Of a stretch of 64,000 nt of DNA, positions 43,608 to 51,456 are shown piece by piece. Source of the stretch: Puniceicoccaceae bacterium (GTDB lineage: Bacteria > Verrucomicrobiota > Verrucomicrobiia > Opitutales > Coraliomargaritaceae); contig JAGYJE010000003.1 in assembly GCA_018402305.1 (NCBI GenBank), positions 124,001-188,000 of the forward strand, given 5' to 3'. Each line of letters begins with the position of its first letter. Position 1 is the stretch's first letter. Position numbers and translations under genes: made by a program. The notes beneath the pieces are model-generated. The model did not search any database. It saw only the letters and a list, made by a program, of their open reading frames with translations, and was not told the origin of the DNA.

Positions 43608-44335
43608 TGCGCAACAAAAAAACTTACTTTTTTGCCTATCCCTGCTTCCTGCTGCTCCTCATGCTGCCGGTGTTGTCAGGTTATGCGATTACAGACGTGC
43701 TTAACTCCCGCTTCTTTGCTTTAGTCTGGAGTAACGATGCCCGTTTTTTTGAAAACGCAACCCCGATTGATTACTACTACTTGAGTGCCGGAGATTACGT
43801 GCCGCTTGATTACCAGATGGCTCAGATCGGCAAGCTCAACGAATACCGGGGCACGGCCGAATTTGTTTTGTTTAAGAAAGTTCTGAATGCGGACGAGGAG
43901 GCTCAATTTGTTCCAGTCGGCCAATGTTCCTTAACTAACTCAAAAGCATTTACACTAATCATAGTTCCAATATCTTCAAGCGGCCGCGTCCATTTGATCC
44001 CGATTCAAATCCAAGAGCCGGCGGAAGGAGGTTCGGAGCTCATACTTGTCAATGCGACCCAATATGGCATGGCTGCCCGGATACGTGACAAGCTCCAGCG
44101 TCTGGATCCGATGGCGGTCGATGTTTTCGCGCTGGGTGATTTAAGTGATCCAAATACCCCCGTACGGATCGCTGTCTTTGACCAAGAATGGACGATGGCT
44201 TACAGCATCATCACTCGTTTCGCCCCGGGTCGATCGTATCTGGCGGTTTTTTATAGGGAAGAACAATCACAGTCTTACCGGCTTCGTATCTTCCGCGATC
44301 TGGTCCTCCCGGACGTGGAAACTCTTGAAGAGTAA
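43604..44335 (+). CDS. Exported hypothetical protein paired with the cassette A-like gene
   Basis: Hypothetical 243-residue protein. The first 30 residues (FFAYPCFLLLLMLPVLSGYA) form a signal peptide. The rest is beta-rich with no known domain; the segments IDYYYLSAGDYVPLDYQMAQ and AVFYREEQSQSYRLRIFRDL stand out. Its start overlaps the stop of the cassette A-like gene by 4 bases, so the two are translationally coupled and probably act together. It ends 6 bases before the convergent regulator stop. The last 28 bases of its coding sequence plus stop are duplicated exactly 3 kb downstream (47352-47383). Confidence 0.65.
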   Translation: MMRNKKTYFFAYPCFLLLLMLPVLSGYAITDVLNSRFFALVWSNDARFFENATPIDYYYLSAGDYVPLDYQMAQIGKLNEYRGTAEFVLFKKVLNADEEAQFVPVGQCSLTNSKAFTLIIVPISSSGRVHLIPIQIQEPAEGGSELILVNATQYGMAARIRDKLQRLDPMAVDVFALGDLSDPNTPVRIAVFDQEWTMAYSIITRFAPGRSYLAVFYREEQSQSYRLRIFRDLVLPDVETLEE

Positions 44336-44337
44336 AT
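44306..44337. repeat. 32-bp exact repeat, copy 1 (3' end of the preceding gene)
   Basis: Contains the codons for the final PDVETLEE and stop of the gene at 43604, and a small palindrome ACTCTTGAAGAGT. The second copy is at 47352-47383 in the same orientation. Confidence 0.85.
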
Positions 44338-44358
44338 TCATCATCGAACGCTCTTCAA
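44325..44358. terminator. Inverted repeat at convergent gene ends
   Basis: TTGAAGAG (44325-44332) and CTCTTCAA (44351-44358) are perfect complements 18 bases apart, followed by ATTTT on the plus strand. It lies where the hypothetical gene and the XylR-type gene converge, so a shared weak terminator is plausible. Confidence 0.35.
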
Positions 44359-45609
44359 ATTTTCCTGAATACAGCCTGTGTGAGCTTGAGTGTTGTCCCC
44401 GGATCTTAGTGCGAACCCTCCCTGCGTTCGATTGGGCGTACTCGGAGGGTGACTCGCAGACAGTGTGAACTTCTTTGGTGTCAATCCAAATGCCTGTTTG
44501 AATACATTGTTGAAATAGTTTGGCGTGGTGAAACCGCACATACTTGCAACATCTTGAACCTGGTGGTTGCCTATTGTGAGTAGTTTTTTAGCGCGTTCCA
44601 AGCGAACGCGCTTTAATTCTTCGCCAATAGAAGTGTGGAGGTGCTTCCGGAAGAGCCGCATTAGAGTATTTGCGGGAACCCCGATGTGGGACGAGACTTC
44701 CTGTGGGCCAATTGGTTTTTCGAGATTGTGCCACAAGAACTGTAGAGCATTGGCGACACGAATATCAGGTACGGCTAGGATGTTACTGCTTTGCCGAACG
44801 ACTACCTGAAGAGGTGCAATAGGAGGAAATTCTGTGAGCGGTTCCCTTCCATCGATTATCTGGTGAAGCAAAGCCGCGCTTTCATAACCGAGTTGCGTGA
44901 AATTCAAGCGAACACTTGACAGGGGGACCGGCGCATAGTCACAGATCAGTTCTTCATTATTGGCACCCAGAAGTGCCAATTCTTCCGGTACGCGAATTCC
45001 TATATCCATAGCGCAATTCAAGACATGCACGCAGGTGACGTCCGATGGCGCAAACGCCGCTGCCGGGAACTTGATTTCGCGGAGGGCCTTCTCCACTGGC
45101 TGGCGTAATTGCCGGTGGGTTAGCTGTTCGCCGATGTTGACGAGCCGCGAGTTGTAGCCGTGTTTTTGGCAGGTATCGCTGAAACCTCGCAACCGCTCTC
45201 TGAAAAAAGTTCGATTTTGTTTTCCGACTCCAAGAAACGAGGTAAAACCCAAAGATAAAAGATGCTCGGCGGCCAGTACGCCACAAGTGTAATCATCTTG
45301 CAGCACTCGCGGGCAGTCTGTCAGTTTACCTTCATCGGTAAAGCAGATTCCAACACGGGGAACTTCTGTTTTTTGAAGGTAGTTAATCCACTTGGATTCC
45401 GGGCCGACCATGCAGAGGATACCGTTAAGCCCTGCAGGAAGTGCAGTCCAGCCATGCTCTTGGGCTGAATCCAGTAGTAGTGACCAATCATGCTCCTTGG
45501 CATAAGTAGCAATGCCTTTCAGCATTCGTGGTTCATACCAGCTCAGGATTACGGCTACGACCGTTTGATGAGTGATTTTTGTTTCTGAGGAGCCCGAGTT
45601 TCTTTTCAT
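44341..45609 (-). CDS. XylR-type transcriptional regulator, second copy
   Basis: Regulator of 422 residues with the same layout as the 31776-32966 protein: a sugar-sensing N-terminal part (VVAVILSWYEPRMLKGIATY, LALLGANNEELICDYAPVPL, SVRLNFTQLGYESAALLHQI) and a C-terminal AraC-type HTH pair (EVSSHIGVPANTLMRLFRKH, VQDVASMCGFTTPNYFNNVF). The two are clear paralogues. It begins about 250 bases upstream-divergent from a PEP-CTERM gene and converges on the cassette A-like pair. The tail past the HTH is longer than usual, rich in Ser/Thr. Likely ligand: a sugar or oligosaccharide from the local degradation genes. Confidence 0.9.
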   Translation of the reverse strand: MKRNSGSSETKITHQTVVAVILSWYEPRMLKGIATYAKEHDWSLLLDSAQEHGWTALPAGLNGILCMVGPESKWINYLQKTEVPRVGICFTDEGKLTDCPRVLQDDYTCGVLAAEHLLSLGFTSFLGVGKQNRTFFRERLRGFSDTCQKHGYNSRLVNIGEQLTHRQLRQPVEKALREIKFPAAAFAPSDVTCVHVLNCAMDIGIRVPEELALLGANNEELICDYAPVPLSSVRLNFTQLGYESAALLHQIIDGREPLTEFPPIAPLQVVVRQSSNILAVPDIRVANALQFLWHNLEKPIGPQEVSSHIGVPANTLMRLFRKHLHTSIGEELKRVRLERAKKLLTIGNHQVQDVASMCGFTTPNYFNNVFKQAFGLTPKKFTLSASHPPSTPNRTQGGFALRSGDNTQAHTGCIQENLKSVR

Positions 45610-45862
45610 GATGTTGATTTAGGGATAGGTCGCTTAAGATAGTTTTTAGGGCGGTTGATCTAGTCGGTTGAGAGTTTTCTGCGCACTTAGCAGAACCGAA
45701 TGGTGCTAGAGTGTAAGTTAATGGATGTGAAGTTACAATTGAAATAAAACCTACCACCATGTTAAGTTTTAGTTCTTCGGGATTTTGCCTTTTCGGCATC
45801 GCAAAAAAATGCCCTGCCGCACGCACACCCGCCCACAATAAGTATCAATCAAAAAAAATCCA

Positions 45863-46702
45863 ATGAAAACACTATTCCATGCCATCGGTTGCTCTCTTCT
45901 TCTCGCATGTACTTCTTCAGCACAAGTCGCGATTGATTTTAACGATCAATCCACCGGTCAACTTTTCGGTCAAACGGGGCCTGCGGGAACCACAGGGACT
46001 TGGGCGGGTACCACTGTTACTCAGGTCGAGAGTGGCACACTCAGTTCCACTTATTCTTTACCTCAGAGCGGTACGGACCAAAGACTTACGTCAATAGCAA
46101 CGACGACAACAGCAGTAACTCTTATTGATCTGAGCAGTCCACTTGCAGGGACGGTGTATATCAGTTATCTTGGGATTCTCGGAGATAGCACCAGCCGTTT
46201 AGGCATTCGCCTGAATCCCACGACCATAGGGGGGGTTGCTTCATCCATAGGTGATGGTATTAATATTCTCTCGGTAGCAACCTCTGCGACGGTCGCAGAC
46301 GTACGCGTCCGAAGCGGCGGCAACAATATCGCCGCCGCAAACGGCAGCAGTAATAGTGTAAATATTACCAACCCTTTTGAAACTGGTTTTTATGTTGTGA
46401 AGCTAGATTTTGATGCTTCAGGATCAAATGATCGTATTCAATTATGGGTCAACCCTGACCTGTCAAATGGTCTACTAGGCACGCCTCTGTTTGACTCCGG
46501 CATCGTGGCAGGCGATTTGCTGGGAACGGAGTTATCTTCTATCGGGCTTGGCTTATATTCAACGGGTGCGAACGGGTCGATGGACAACTTGCGAATCGGA
46601 TCTACGCTTGAGCAGGTCGTAATCCCCGAACCTTCTTCTTTTGCTCTAGCCGCAGGGGGACTCGCAGTTTTCGCTCTTCTGCGACGTCGTCGTCGGGTAT
46701 AG
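45863..46702 (+). CDS. PEP-CTERM exported protein
   Basis: Exported 279-residue protein. The signal is MKTLFHAIGCSLLLACTSSA. The mature region is Ser/Thr/Gly-rich and beta-type, with IDFNDQSTGQLFGQTG at the start, a LamG-like flavour seen in many verrucomicrobial PEP-CTERM proteins. The C-terminus has VIPEPSSFALAAGGLAVFAL then RRRRRV, a textbook PEP-CTERM sorting signal (PEP, membrane helix, basic tail). No enzyme motif. It is monocistronic; a strong inverted repeat lies about 85 bases after its stop. Confidence 0.88.
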   Translation: MKTLFHAIGCSLLLACTSSAQVAIDFNDQSTGQLFGQTGPAGTTGTWAGTTVTQVESGTLSSTYSLPQSGTDQRLTSIATTTTAVTLIDLSSPLAGTVYISYLGILGDSTSRLGIRLNPTTIGGVASSIGDGINILSVATSATVADVRVRSGGNNIAAANGSSNSVNITNPFETGFYVVKLDFDASGSNDRIQLWVNPDLSNGLLGTPLFDSGIVAGDLLGTELSSIGLGLYSTGANGSMDNLRIGSTLEQVVIPEPSSFALAAGGLAVFALLRRRRRV

Positions 46703-46786
46703 CAATTGATCGCTAGCCGTACGCGTCGTCAGTCATCGGGGAGCATTTCCTGTTTTCTTCAAACTGTATCTTTTCATCGGGTTAGT

Positions 46787-46824
46787 GCGCGTAAACCACA
46801 ACCAAAGCGTTGTGTTTTACGCGC
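46787..46824. terminator. 16-bp near-perfect inverted repeat after the PEP-CTERM gene
   Basis: Arms GCGCGTAAACCACAAC (46787-46802) and GTTGTGTTTTACGCGC (46809-46824) pair at 15 of 16 positions around a 6-base loop. No T-run follows, so an intrinsic terminator of standard form is doubtful; it may be a transcript-end stabiliser, a protein-binding palindrome or part of a mobile element end. Confidence 0.4.
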
Positions 46825-46859
46825 GCTTCAACTTGAATTTAACTCGCTGAAGATGTGAA

Positions 46860-47150
46860 GTGCGGAGACGCCGAGTGAATTCCTGGAAGGCTGTCGGACT
46901 TAGGCTCGACAGGCTGCTGTGGAAGGAAGTGAATGAAGTAAAAACTCACCTTTCGTCATTATTGCAGGAAGTCAGTGAAGGGGAGACCATTGTTATTTCG
47001 CGCGGTCGAAAGCCGTTGGCTAAGCTAGTCCCTTACGACCTTCCCGTAGTGCGCCCCATGGTCGGTGAAATGCTGAACGAGGCTTCTTCGGTTTCGGAAG
47101 AGGCACTTCAACCGATGGGCAAAGACGAGCTGCGGAGCTGGGGCCTGTAA
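46860..47150 (+). CDS. Phd-type antitoxin-like protein, possibly decayed at its start
   Basis: The readable frame ends with a Phd-type antitoxin: VNEVKTHLSSLLQEVSEGET, IVISRGRKPLAKLVPY and a normal C-terminal tail ELRSWGL. The family consensus begins just before VNxxEAKTHLS. Here that point reads LWKEVNEVKTHLS with no ATG; the frame opens at 46860 with an arginine-rich lead that is not family-like, and a GTG at 46929 is the closest alternative start. The start therefore seems damaged. The cognate PIN toxin directly downstream is truncated, so this is the remains of a third toxin-antitoxin pair. Confidence 0.55.
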   Translation: MRRRRVNSWKAVGLRLDRLLWKEVNEVKTHLSSLLQEVSEGETIVISRGRKPLAKLVPYDLPVVRPMVGEMLNEASSVSEEALQPMGKDELRSWGL

Positions 47151-47172
47151 TTTGATCGATCGCTCCGGCAGG

Positions 47173-47295
47173 TTGCCCGACGGCCACGACGACCCCTTCG
47201 ATCGGCTCCTTGCCGCTCATTCCATCGAGTCGGGCAGCACGTTGATATCACCCGATGCGCCGCTCAGCCTGCTGGGTGCCTCCCGGATCTGGTGA
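47173..47295 (+). pseudogene. C-terminal stump of a PIN-domain toxin
   Basis: A 40-residue frame reads LPDGHDDPFDRLLAAHSIES then GSTLISPDAPLSLLGASRIW and stops. HxDPFDRLLAAHxxxxGxTLISPD is the C-terminal third of PIN toxins of the type that pair with Phd antitoxins. The N-terminal DxHxLxW and Glu segments are absent, and there is no start codon. It begins only 22 bases after the antitoxin stop, so about 90 residues have been lost by deletion. Confidence 0.7.
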
Positions 47296-47351
47296 ATCGA
47301 CGTTTCAGGCGGGCAACGGCGGGATTTGATGGCGGTGAGCAAGGCGCGCCA

Positions 47352-47383
47352 CTCCCGGACGTGGAAACTCTTGAAGAGTAAAT
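47352..47383. repeat. 32-bp exact repeat, copy 2
   Basis: Identical to 44306-44337, which is the 3' end of the hypothetical gene at 43604. Here it is not part of a gene and lies between the toxin stump and the FAD-oxidoreductase stop. Confidence 0.85.
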
Positions 47384-47417
47384 GTTGCCTGTACAGCACT
47401 TGGAGGATAACCGGGAA

Positions 47418-49532
47418 TCACGAACCCGTAAACCAGCCGCGAAACAGGCAGTGATCTTCCATCCACCAGCGCTCGCTGGGAGGGAAGAGCGCGAGGCTTA
47501 GGTCTTCCGCGGGTGTGGGGGCGACGGCTCTGGCTTGGCTCCAGGTGATGGGTCGGGTGGTCCCCGTCATCATGCCCTCAGCGTGGCTCACCAGGGCATC
47601 TGCGAGGATTTGGGCGGCTTCAGAGCGTGTGACCGGTGCTTTAGCCTCTTCAGGCTCCATCTCGAATTGCACGAGCTTTCCTACAAGTTCTGCCAAATGC
47701 TGTCTCGATACTGCACCGACCGAGTCTGAAGTAGATGCTTGTTGGAGCCACGGCAAACCGTTTCGAATTTTTCCCAGATCGAGACTGACCAGGCAGTCCT
47801 CGGGTCGGAACCACCCCAGTGCCGGCTCGATCAGGCCACGTGCGGCGCAGAGCTGGATGGCCTGCCACTCTTGCGAATGAGGGATCACATCGCGCAATGG
47901 CGTCACATAGAGAGGAACCTTCGCCCGGATCAAGGCATCCTGAACAAGGATCGAATCCAGTTTTCGCGGAGCCACAGCATACCGAACCGACAAAGCGGCG
48001 ATCATTCCCGCCGCCTGTCCGGTCTGCATCACCGCCGGCTGCACGCGCGTCGATCCATTGACGAGGCGGGATTGGGAAATGTTTTTCTCGGCCGCCAGCA
48101 GTCCGTCCACGGTCTCGGGGATAAAACAGCCGAATGGGATGGCGTAAGGGCCGTAACCTCGGGCACCGTTGTGCTCCGGCACATCCGCAATGGTATCGAG
48201 CTCTTTTTCGATGACTGCCTCCGTGACCTTTTGATGAATGTCCACCATGTAGTCGCCGATGGCGACCACATCCTTGAATTGAACGGGCGCGCGCGGCTGA
48301 CGCTCGATTTCTGAAGCTTTTAAGCTGTGTTCTCCAACAATCCGTCGGCTTTCTCTAACATAGGGAATGGGCGGAAAATGATAGAGTATTTCCCGGAAAG
48401 GCTCCAGCTCCGGAGCCTCCGCGATCCAGTGATCGACCCATTCCCGATGGGATACGGTATCGTAGCCTTCGTCGTCAGCCACGCTCCAGTTGTATTTTCC
48501 CCAGTGAGTTTGAATATGATAGAGCAGCCGGAGAGCTTCCAGTTGTGCGCTCTTTTCTTTGGCCGAACGGGCGTTCAGGTTTTCCACGTCATCAACAACA
48601 ACCGGCACACCGTGGCCGCGATTCAAGTGGGTCCGCGTTGGACGACATGCGGCCAGCCGGAGTTTCCATTCAGCAGGCTTCGCGGGATCCGCTTGCGCCC
48701 AGGCATTTTCCGGATCGTTCCCCTTGACTCTGGAGTCGGGCATTGCCCGATAGGCCACCAAAGTAGCAAAGTTCCACGGCTGGTTCTGGGGTGCGTAGGG
48801 CGGCACTTGAATGGCATCCGACGCGAGGAAGTCGTAATCATTGACATCGTATCCCGGCGGAGGGGATTTCATCCGGAGCGAGGCGGGTAGATCTTCTGAA
48901 TACTCGCGAACCACCACCGTCGAGTTCATGGTCTGAAGCTCCCGATCTGCGACGGGCGCATCATTCAAGCAATTGCCGACGCGGTAAGCGGCACCGGTCA
49001 TGGGGATGATGTCGCCCCATTCTGTTGCGTCGATGAGAACGGAGCAAGCGATCTTTTTCTCCTTCCGGGACTCCCCTTCACGGAAACACACGCTCACGCC
49101 GGTGATCCGGGTTCCTTCCATGAAAACGTGCGCGACTTTTGCTCGCTTCAATAGAACAAGCGAATCGCCTGCGGGAGATTCCTCGAGCATTTGCTCGAGA
49201 ATTCTGCGGCCCACCCGGGGTTCGAAACTCGGCCAGCGCAGGAAGTAAGCGCGCAAGCACGACTTGCCGAGCTTTTGATAATGGGCGCGAATTCTGTCGA
49301 TGAACTCTTTGTAGATCCCGGATTGGAGCGGCAGGGGCGTGGCGCAGTCCTGTGAGGTCACGCCGGCGGCCGTCGTTTGCCCCCCGATCCATTCGGTCTC
49401 CTCAAGCAAAAGGACGGAGGCACCGCTGCGGGCTGCCTGTAAGGCGGCGCTGACTCCGCCGGCACCGCCACCCGCGACGATGATGTCATACTTGGAGGAC
49501 AAGGCCGAGTGGCTTTCGGACGTTGTGGTCAT
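47418..49532 (-). CDS. FAD-dependent oxidoreductase (FAD_oxidored type)
   Basis: Flavoprotein of 704 residues. The N-terminal dinucleotide site YDIIVAGGGAGGVSAALQAA starts near residue 15, followed by SVLLLEETEWIGGQTTAAGV, the second family motif. Further family features are VLIDATEWGDIIPMTGAAYR and SRLVNGSTRVQPAVMQTGQA with AAGMIAALSV near 530. This FAD_oxidored group is common in Planctomycetes and Verrucomicrobia polysaccharide loci, where the reaction is unknown. No signal peptide was seen. The gene is about 60 bases downstream of the GH13 gene on the same strand and is probably co-transcribed with it. Confidence 0.88.
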   Translation of the reverse strand: MTTTSESHSALSSKYDIIVAGGGAGGVSAALQAARSGASVLLLEETEWIGGQTTAAGVTSQDCATPLPLQSGIYKEFIDRIRAHYQKLGKSCLRAYFLRWPSFEPRVGRRILEQMLEESPAGDSLVLLKRAKVAHVFMEGTRITGVSVCFREGESRKEKKIACSVLIDATEWGDIIPMTGAAYRVGNCLNDAPVADRELQTMNSTVVVREYSEDLPASLRMKSPPPGYDVNDYDFLASDAIQVPPYAPQNQPWNFATLVAYRAMPDSRVKGNDPENAWAQADPAKPAEWKLRLAACRPTRTHLNRGHGVPVVVDDVENLNARSAKEKSAQLEALRLLYHIQTHWGKYNWSVADDEGYDTVSHREWVDHWIAEAPELEPFREILYHFPPIPYVRESRRIVGEHSLKASEIERQPRAPVQFKDVVAIGDYMVDIHQKVTEAVIEKELDTIADVPEHNGARGYGPYAIPFGCFIPETVDGLLAAEKNISQSRLVNGSTRVQPAVMQTGQAAGMIAALSVRYAVAPRKLDSILVQDALIRAKVPLYVTPLRDVIPHSQEWQAIQLCAARGLIEPALGWFRPEDCLVSLDLGKIRNGLPWLQQASTSDSVGAVSRQHLAELVGKLVQFEMEPEEAKAPVTRSEAAQILADALVSHAEGMMTGTTRPITWSQARAVAPTPAEDLSLALFPPSERWWMEDHCLFRGWFTGS

Positions 49533-49592
49533 CAGGAGTTGTGAAAAGGTATGCGTTAAGTAATAGACGGCACGTGTTCAAGACGGCCTTTA

Positions 49593-51236
49593 TCAGGCGT
49601 GGCACGTCCAGACGGCAGATGCATTGGCAGGGAGTTGGATCAATATTTTTCCCTCATTCGGAGCTGCTGCGGCTTCAATGCTGGCATCGCCAACCAGAAG
49701 TTCGGCCGTTTTAGGAAACGCTTCACAAATCACGTCAACAGGCGAGGCAAGGGCATTGATCGCGATCCGATAGAGATCCGATCCCAGACGACGCTCATAG
49801 ATGACGGGATAGGGCTGGCCGGGCGAATTCAGCTGCCGAAGCGAACCGCGGACGCCGAGGGCAGGGTGTTCTTTTCGCAAGTGGAGCAGTGTCTTCAAAT
49901 GATGGAGAAGCGAGTCTTTCCGCTCCAGCTGCTCGCTGACAGTTGGCCGGTCCTGATCCGGGTCGAGCGGCAGGTAGAGCCGGCTTTCCCCAGCCTCTGA
50001 AAAACCAGCTCCCGGGCTGTCATCCCATTGCATTGGAGTCCGGGCACCCGTCCGGCGGTAGGCCCCTTCTTTGCTGGGCAAGTCAAACAGGTGGCGGAGG
50101 CCGATTTCGTCGCCGTAATAAAGCGTAGGCACCGCTGGTAGAGTGAGCAGAAAGGTGAGGATGCATTTAAGCTCCGCCTCGCCGCGATCCACGGAGTAGC
50201 GGGGTAAATCGTGATTGCCGGTGGGCACGGAGAGCAGCCCCCGGTCGCCGATCCTCGCGAGGTGGCCTTGCAACTCGCCAAAAAAGTGCTGCAATTCGCC
50301 CCTTCCGGACGGATCGAAATAGCTGTGATCGCCGGTATTGATAATCGTTCGCCGGTTCTCGCCGCGCAGCACCTTCATGGCCGAAGCCTCCCCGAAGTGG
50401 ATCATGAAGTCGAGATGGAGTCCGGTCTCAATCGCCTCGCTCGGGTTGGACCATTCGGCGATCAGGGCGGCTTCCGGATAGTCGCGGTCAAACCATTCCC
50501 AGATTTCCGCCCAGAACTTAATCCGCTCGGCACGGAGCGCTTTGCCCGCTTCTCCTTTGATCAGGGAAGAAGCCATATCAACCCGAAAACCATCGACTCC
50601 TTTGTCCAACCAAAAACGAAGAATCCGATGCATCTCCATCCGCAAGGCTTTGATCGCAGGGTGGTCGGTCGACAACTTCCAGGGCTGATCGGCTCGTGCG
50701 TCGGCATAGCCATAGTTGAGCGCCGGTTGGAATGCGAAGAAGTTCGCCAGATAGTTGCCGTCCCGCTCGCCGATCCCCTTAATATAATCACCACCGCTTT
50801 CTGAAAATTCCCCGGGCCCACAGAAAGTAGTCGGGCTCCAGATGTAGCGATCCGAGAACTCATTATGATCGTGCCGCGACGATGCCTTGAACCAGGGATG
50901 CTCGTCGGAGGTGTGTCCCGGGACGAAATCGAGGATGAGCCGCATTCCGCGCACATGGACAGCATCGACCAGAGCAGCGAAGTCGTCCATGCTGCCGTAG
51001 CGGGGCGCGATGGCGCAGTAGTCGCTGATGTCGTAACCGGCGTCCCGAAATGGAGACTCGTAGATGGGGCATAGCCAAACCGTATCAAAACCGAGGTCTT
51101 GAATGTAATCGAGTCGCTGGCGTATACCGTTGAGGTCGCCAATGCCGTCGCCATTGCTGTCCTGGAAGCTGGCGGGGAAGATCTGGTAGATGGCTGAATT
51201 GGCCAGCCATGCAGGGTAGGGTGCGTGTTTCATCAT
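49593..51236 (-). CDS. GH13 alpha-amylase-family glycoside hydrolase
   Basis: Glycoside hydrolase of 547 residues, cytoplasmic by lack of a signal peptide. It opens WLANSAIYQIFPASFQDSNG and DGIGDLNGIRQRLDYIQDLG, as in oligo-1,6-glucosidases, with a calcium-binding-like DSNGDGIGDL. Region I is LILDFVPGHTSDEHPWF, region II GVDGFRVDMASSL with the nucleophile Asp near 216, region III LIAEWSNPSEAIE with the acid Glu near 258, and region IV PTGNHDLPRYS near 339. All catalytic residues are present. It would release glucose-type units from alpha-glucosides inside the cell. Reads with the FAD oxidoreductase and divergently from the SGNH hydrolase. Confidence 0.93.
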   Translation of the reverse strand: MMKHAPYPAWLANSAIYQIFPASFQDSNGDGIGDLNGIRQRLDYIQDLGFDTVWLCPIYESPFRDAGYDISDYCAIAPRYGSMDDFAALVDAVHVRGMRLILDFVPGHTSDEHPWFKASSRHDHNEFSDRYIWSPTTFCGPGEFSESGGDYIKGIGERDGNYLANFFAFQPALNYGYADARADQPWKLSTDHPAIKALRMEMHRILRFWLDKGVDGFRVDMASSLIKGEAGKALRAERIKFWAEIWEWFDRDYPEAALIAEWSNPSEAIETGLHLDFMIHFGEASAMKVLRGENRRTIINTGDHSYFDPSGRGELQHFFGELQGHLARIGDRGLLSVPTGNHDLPRYSVDRGEAELKCILTFLLTLPAVPTLYYGDEIGLRHLFDLPSKEGAYRRTGARTPMQWDDSPGAGFSEAGESRLYLPLDPDQDRPTVSEQLERKDSLLHHLKTLLHLRKEHPALGVRGSLRQLNSPGQPYPVIYERRLGSDLYRIAINALASPVDVICEAFPKTAELLVGDASIEAAAAPNEGKILIQLPANASAVWTCHA

Positions 51237-51334
51237 GCGTCTAGCGTCACTGGAAGTTTTATGCTTGTTTCGATTCGTTTCCCGCGTGGCTAAGGGAATA
51301 CGTTTTACGCTATTGATAAATGCAAGATAGAAAT

Positions 51335-51347
51335 GTGTTGCAATAAA
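51335..51347 (+). promoter_or_regulatory. Candidate regulon operator GTGTTGCAATAAA (site 4)
   Basis: Near match to GTGTTGCAAATA in the spacer between the divergent GH13 and SGNH genes, 98 bases upstream of GH13. Only 4 bases separate it from the second shared element at 51352. Confidence 0.4.
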
Positions 51348-51351
51348 ATCT

Positions 51352-51374
51352 GGCCTTTTTGCGACGATTCACAA
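51352..51374 (+). promoter_or_regulatory. Shared 23-bp element containing TGCGACGATTCACAA (copy 1)
   Basis: Matches 60249-60271 at 21 of 23 positions, with the 15-base core identical. Both copies lie in divergent promoter spacers next to a TTGCAA site. Confidence 0.5.
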
Positions 51375-51456
51375 ATCAGGGCGATTGTGAGTTTAGTAGC
51401 TTGTTGTTTTCTGGGGATGCATTAGACAAAAACTCAGTTTATCAAGCCATATTTAT

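Noticed and set aside
46781-46860. Integron attC-like site before the antitoxin
   Set aside because: The hairpin begins near GTTAG but the RYYYAAC/GTTRRRY core boxes do not fit in the right places, and no integrase or cassette array is seen.
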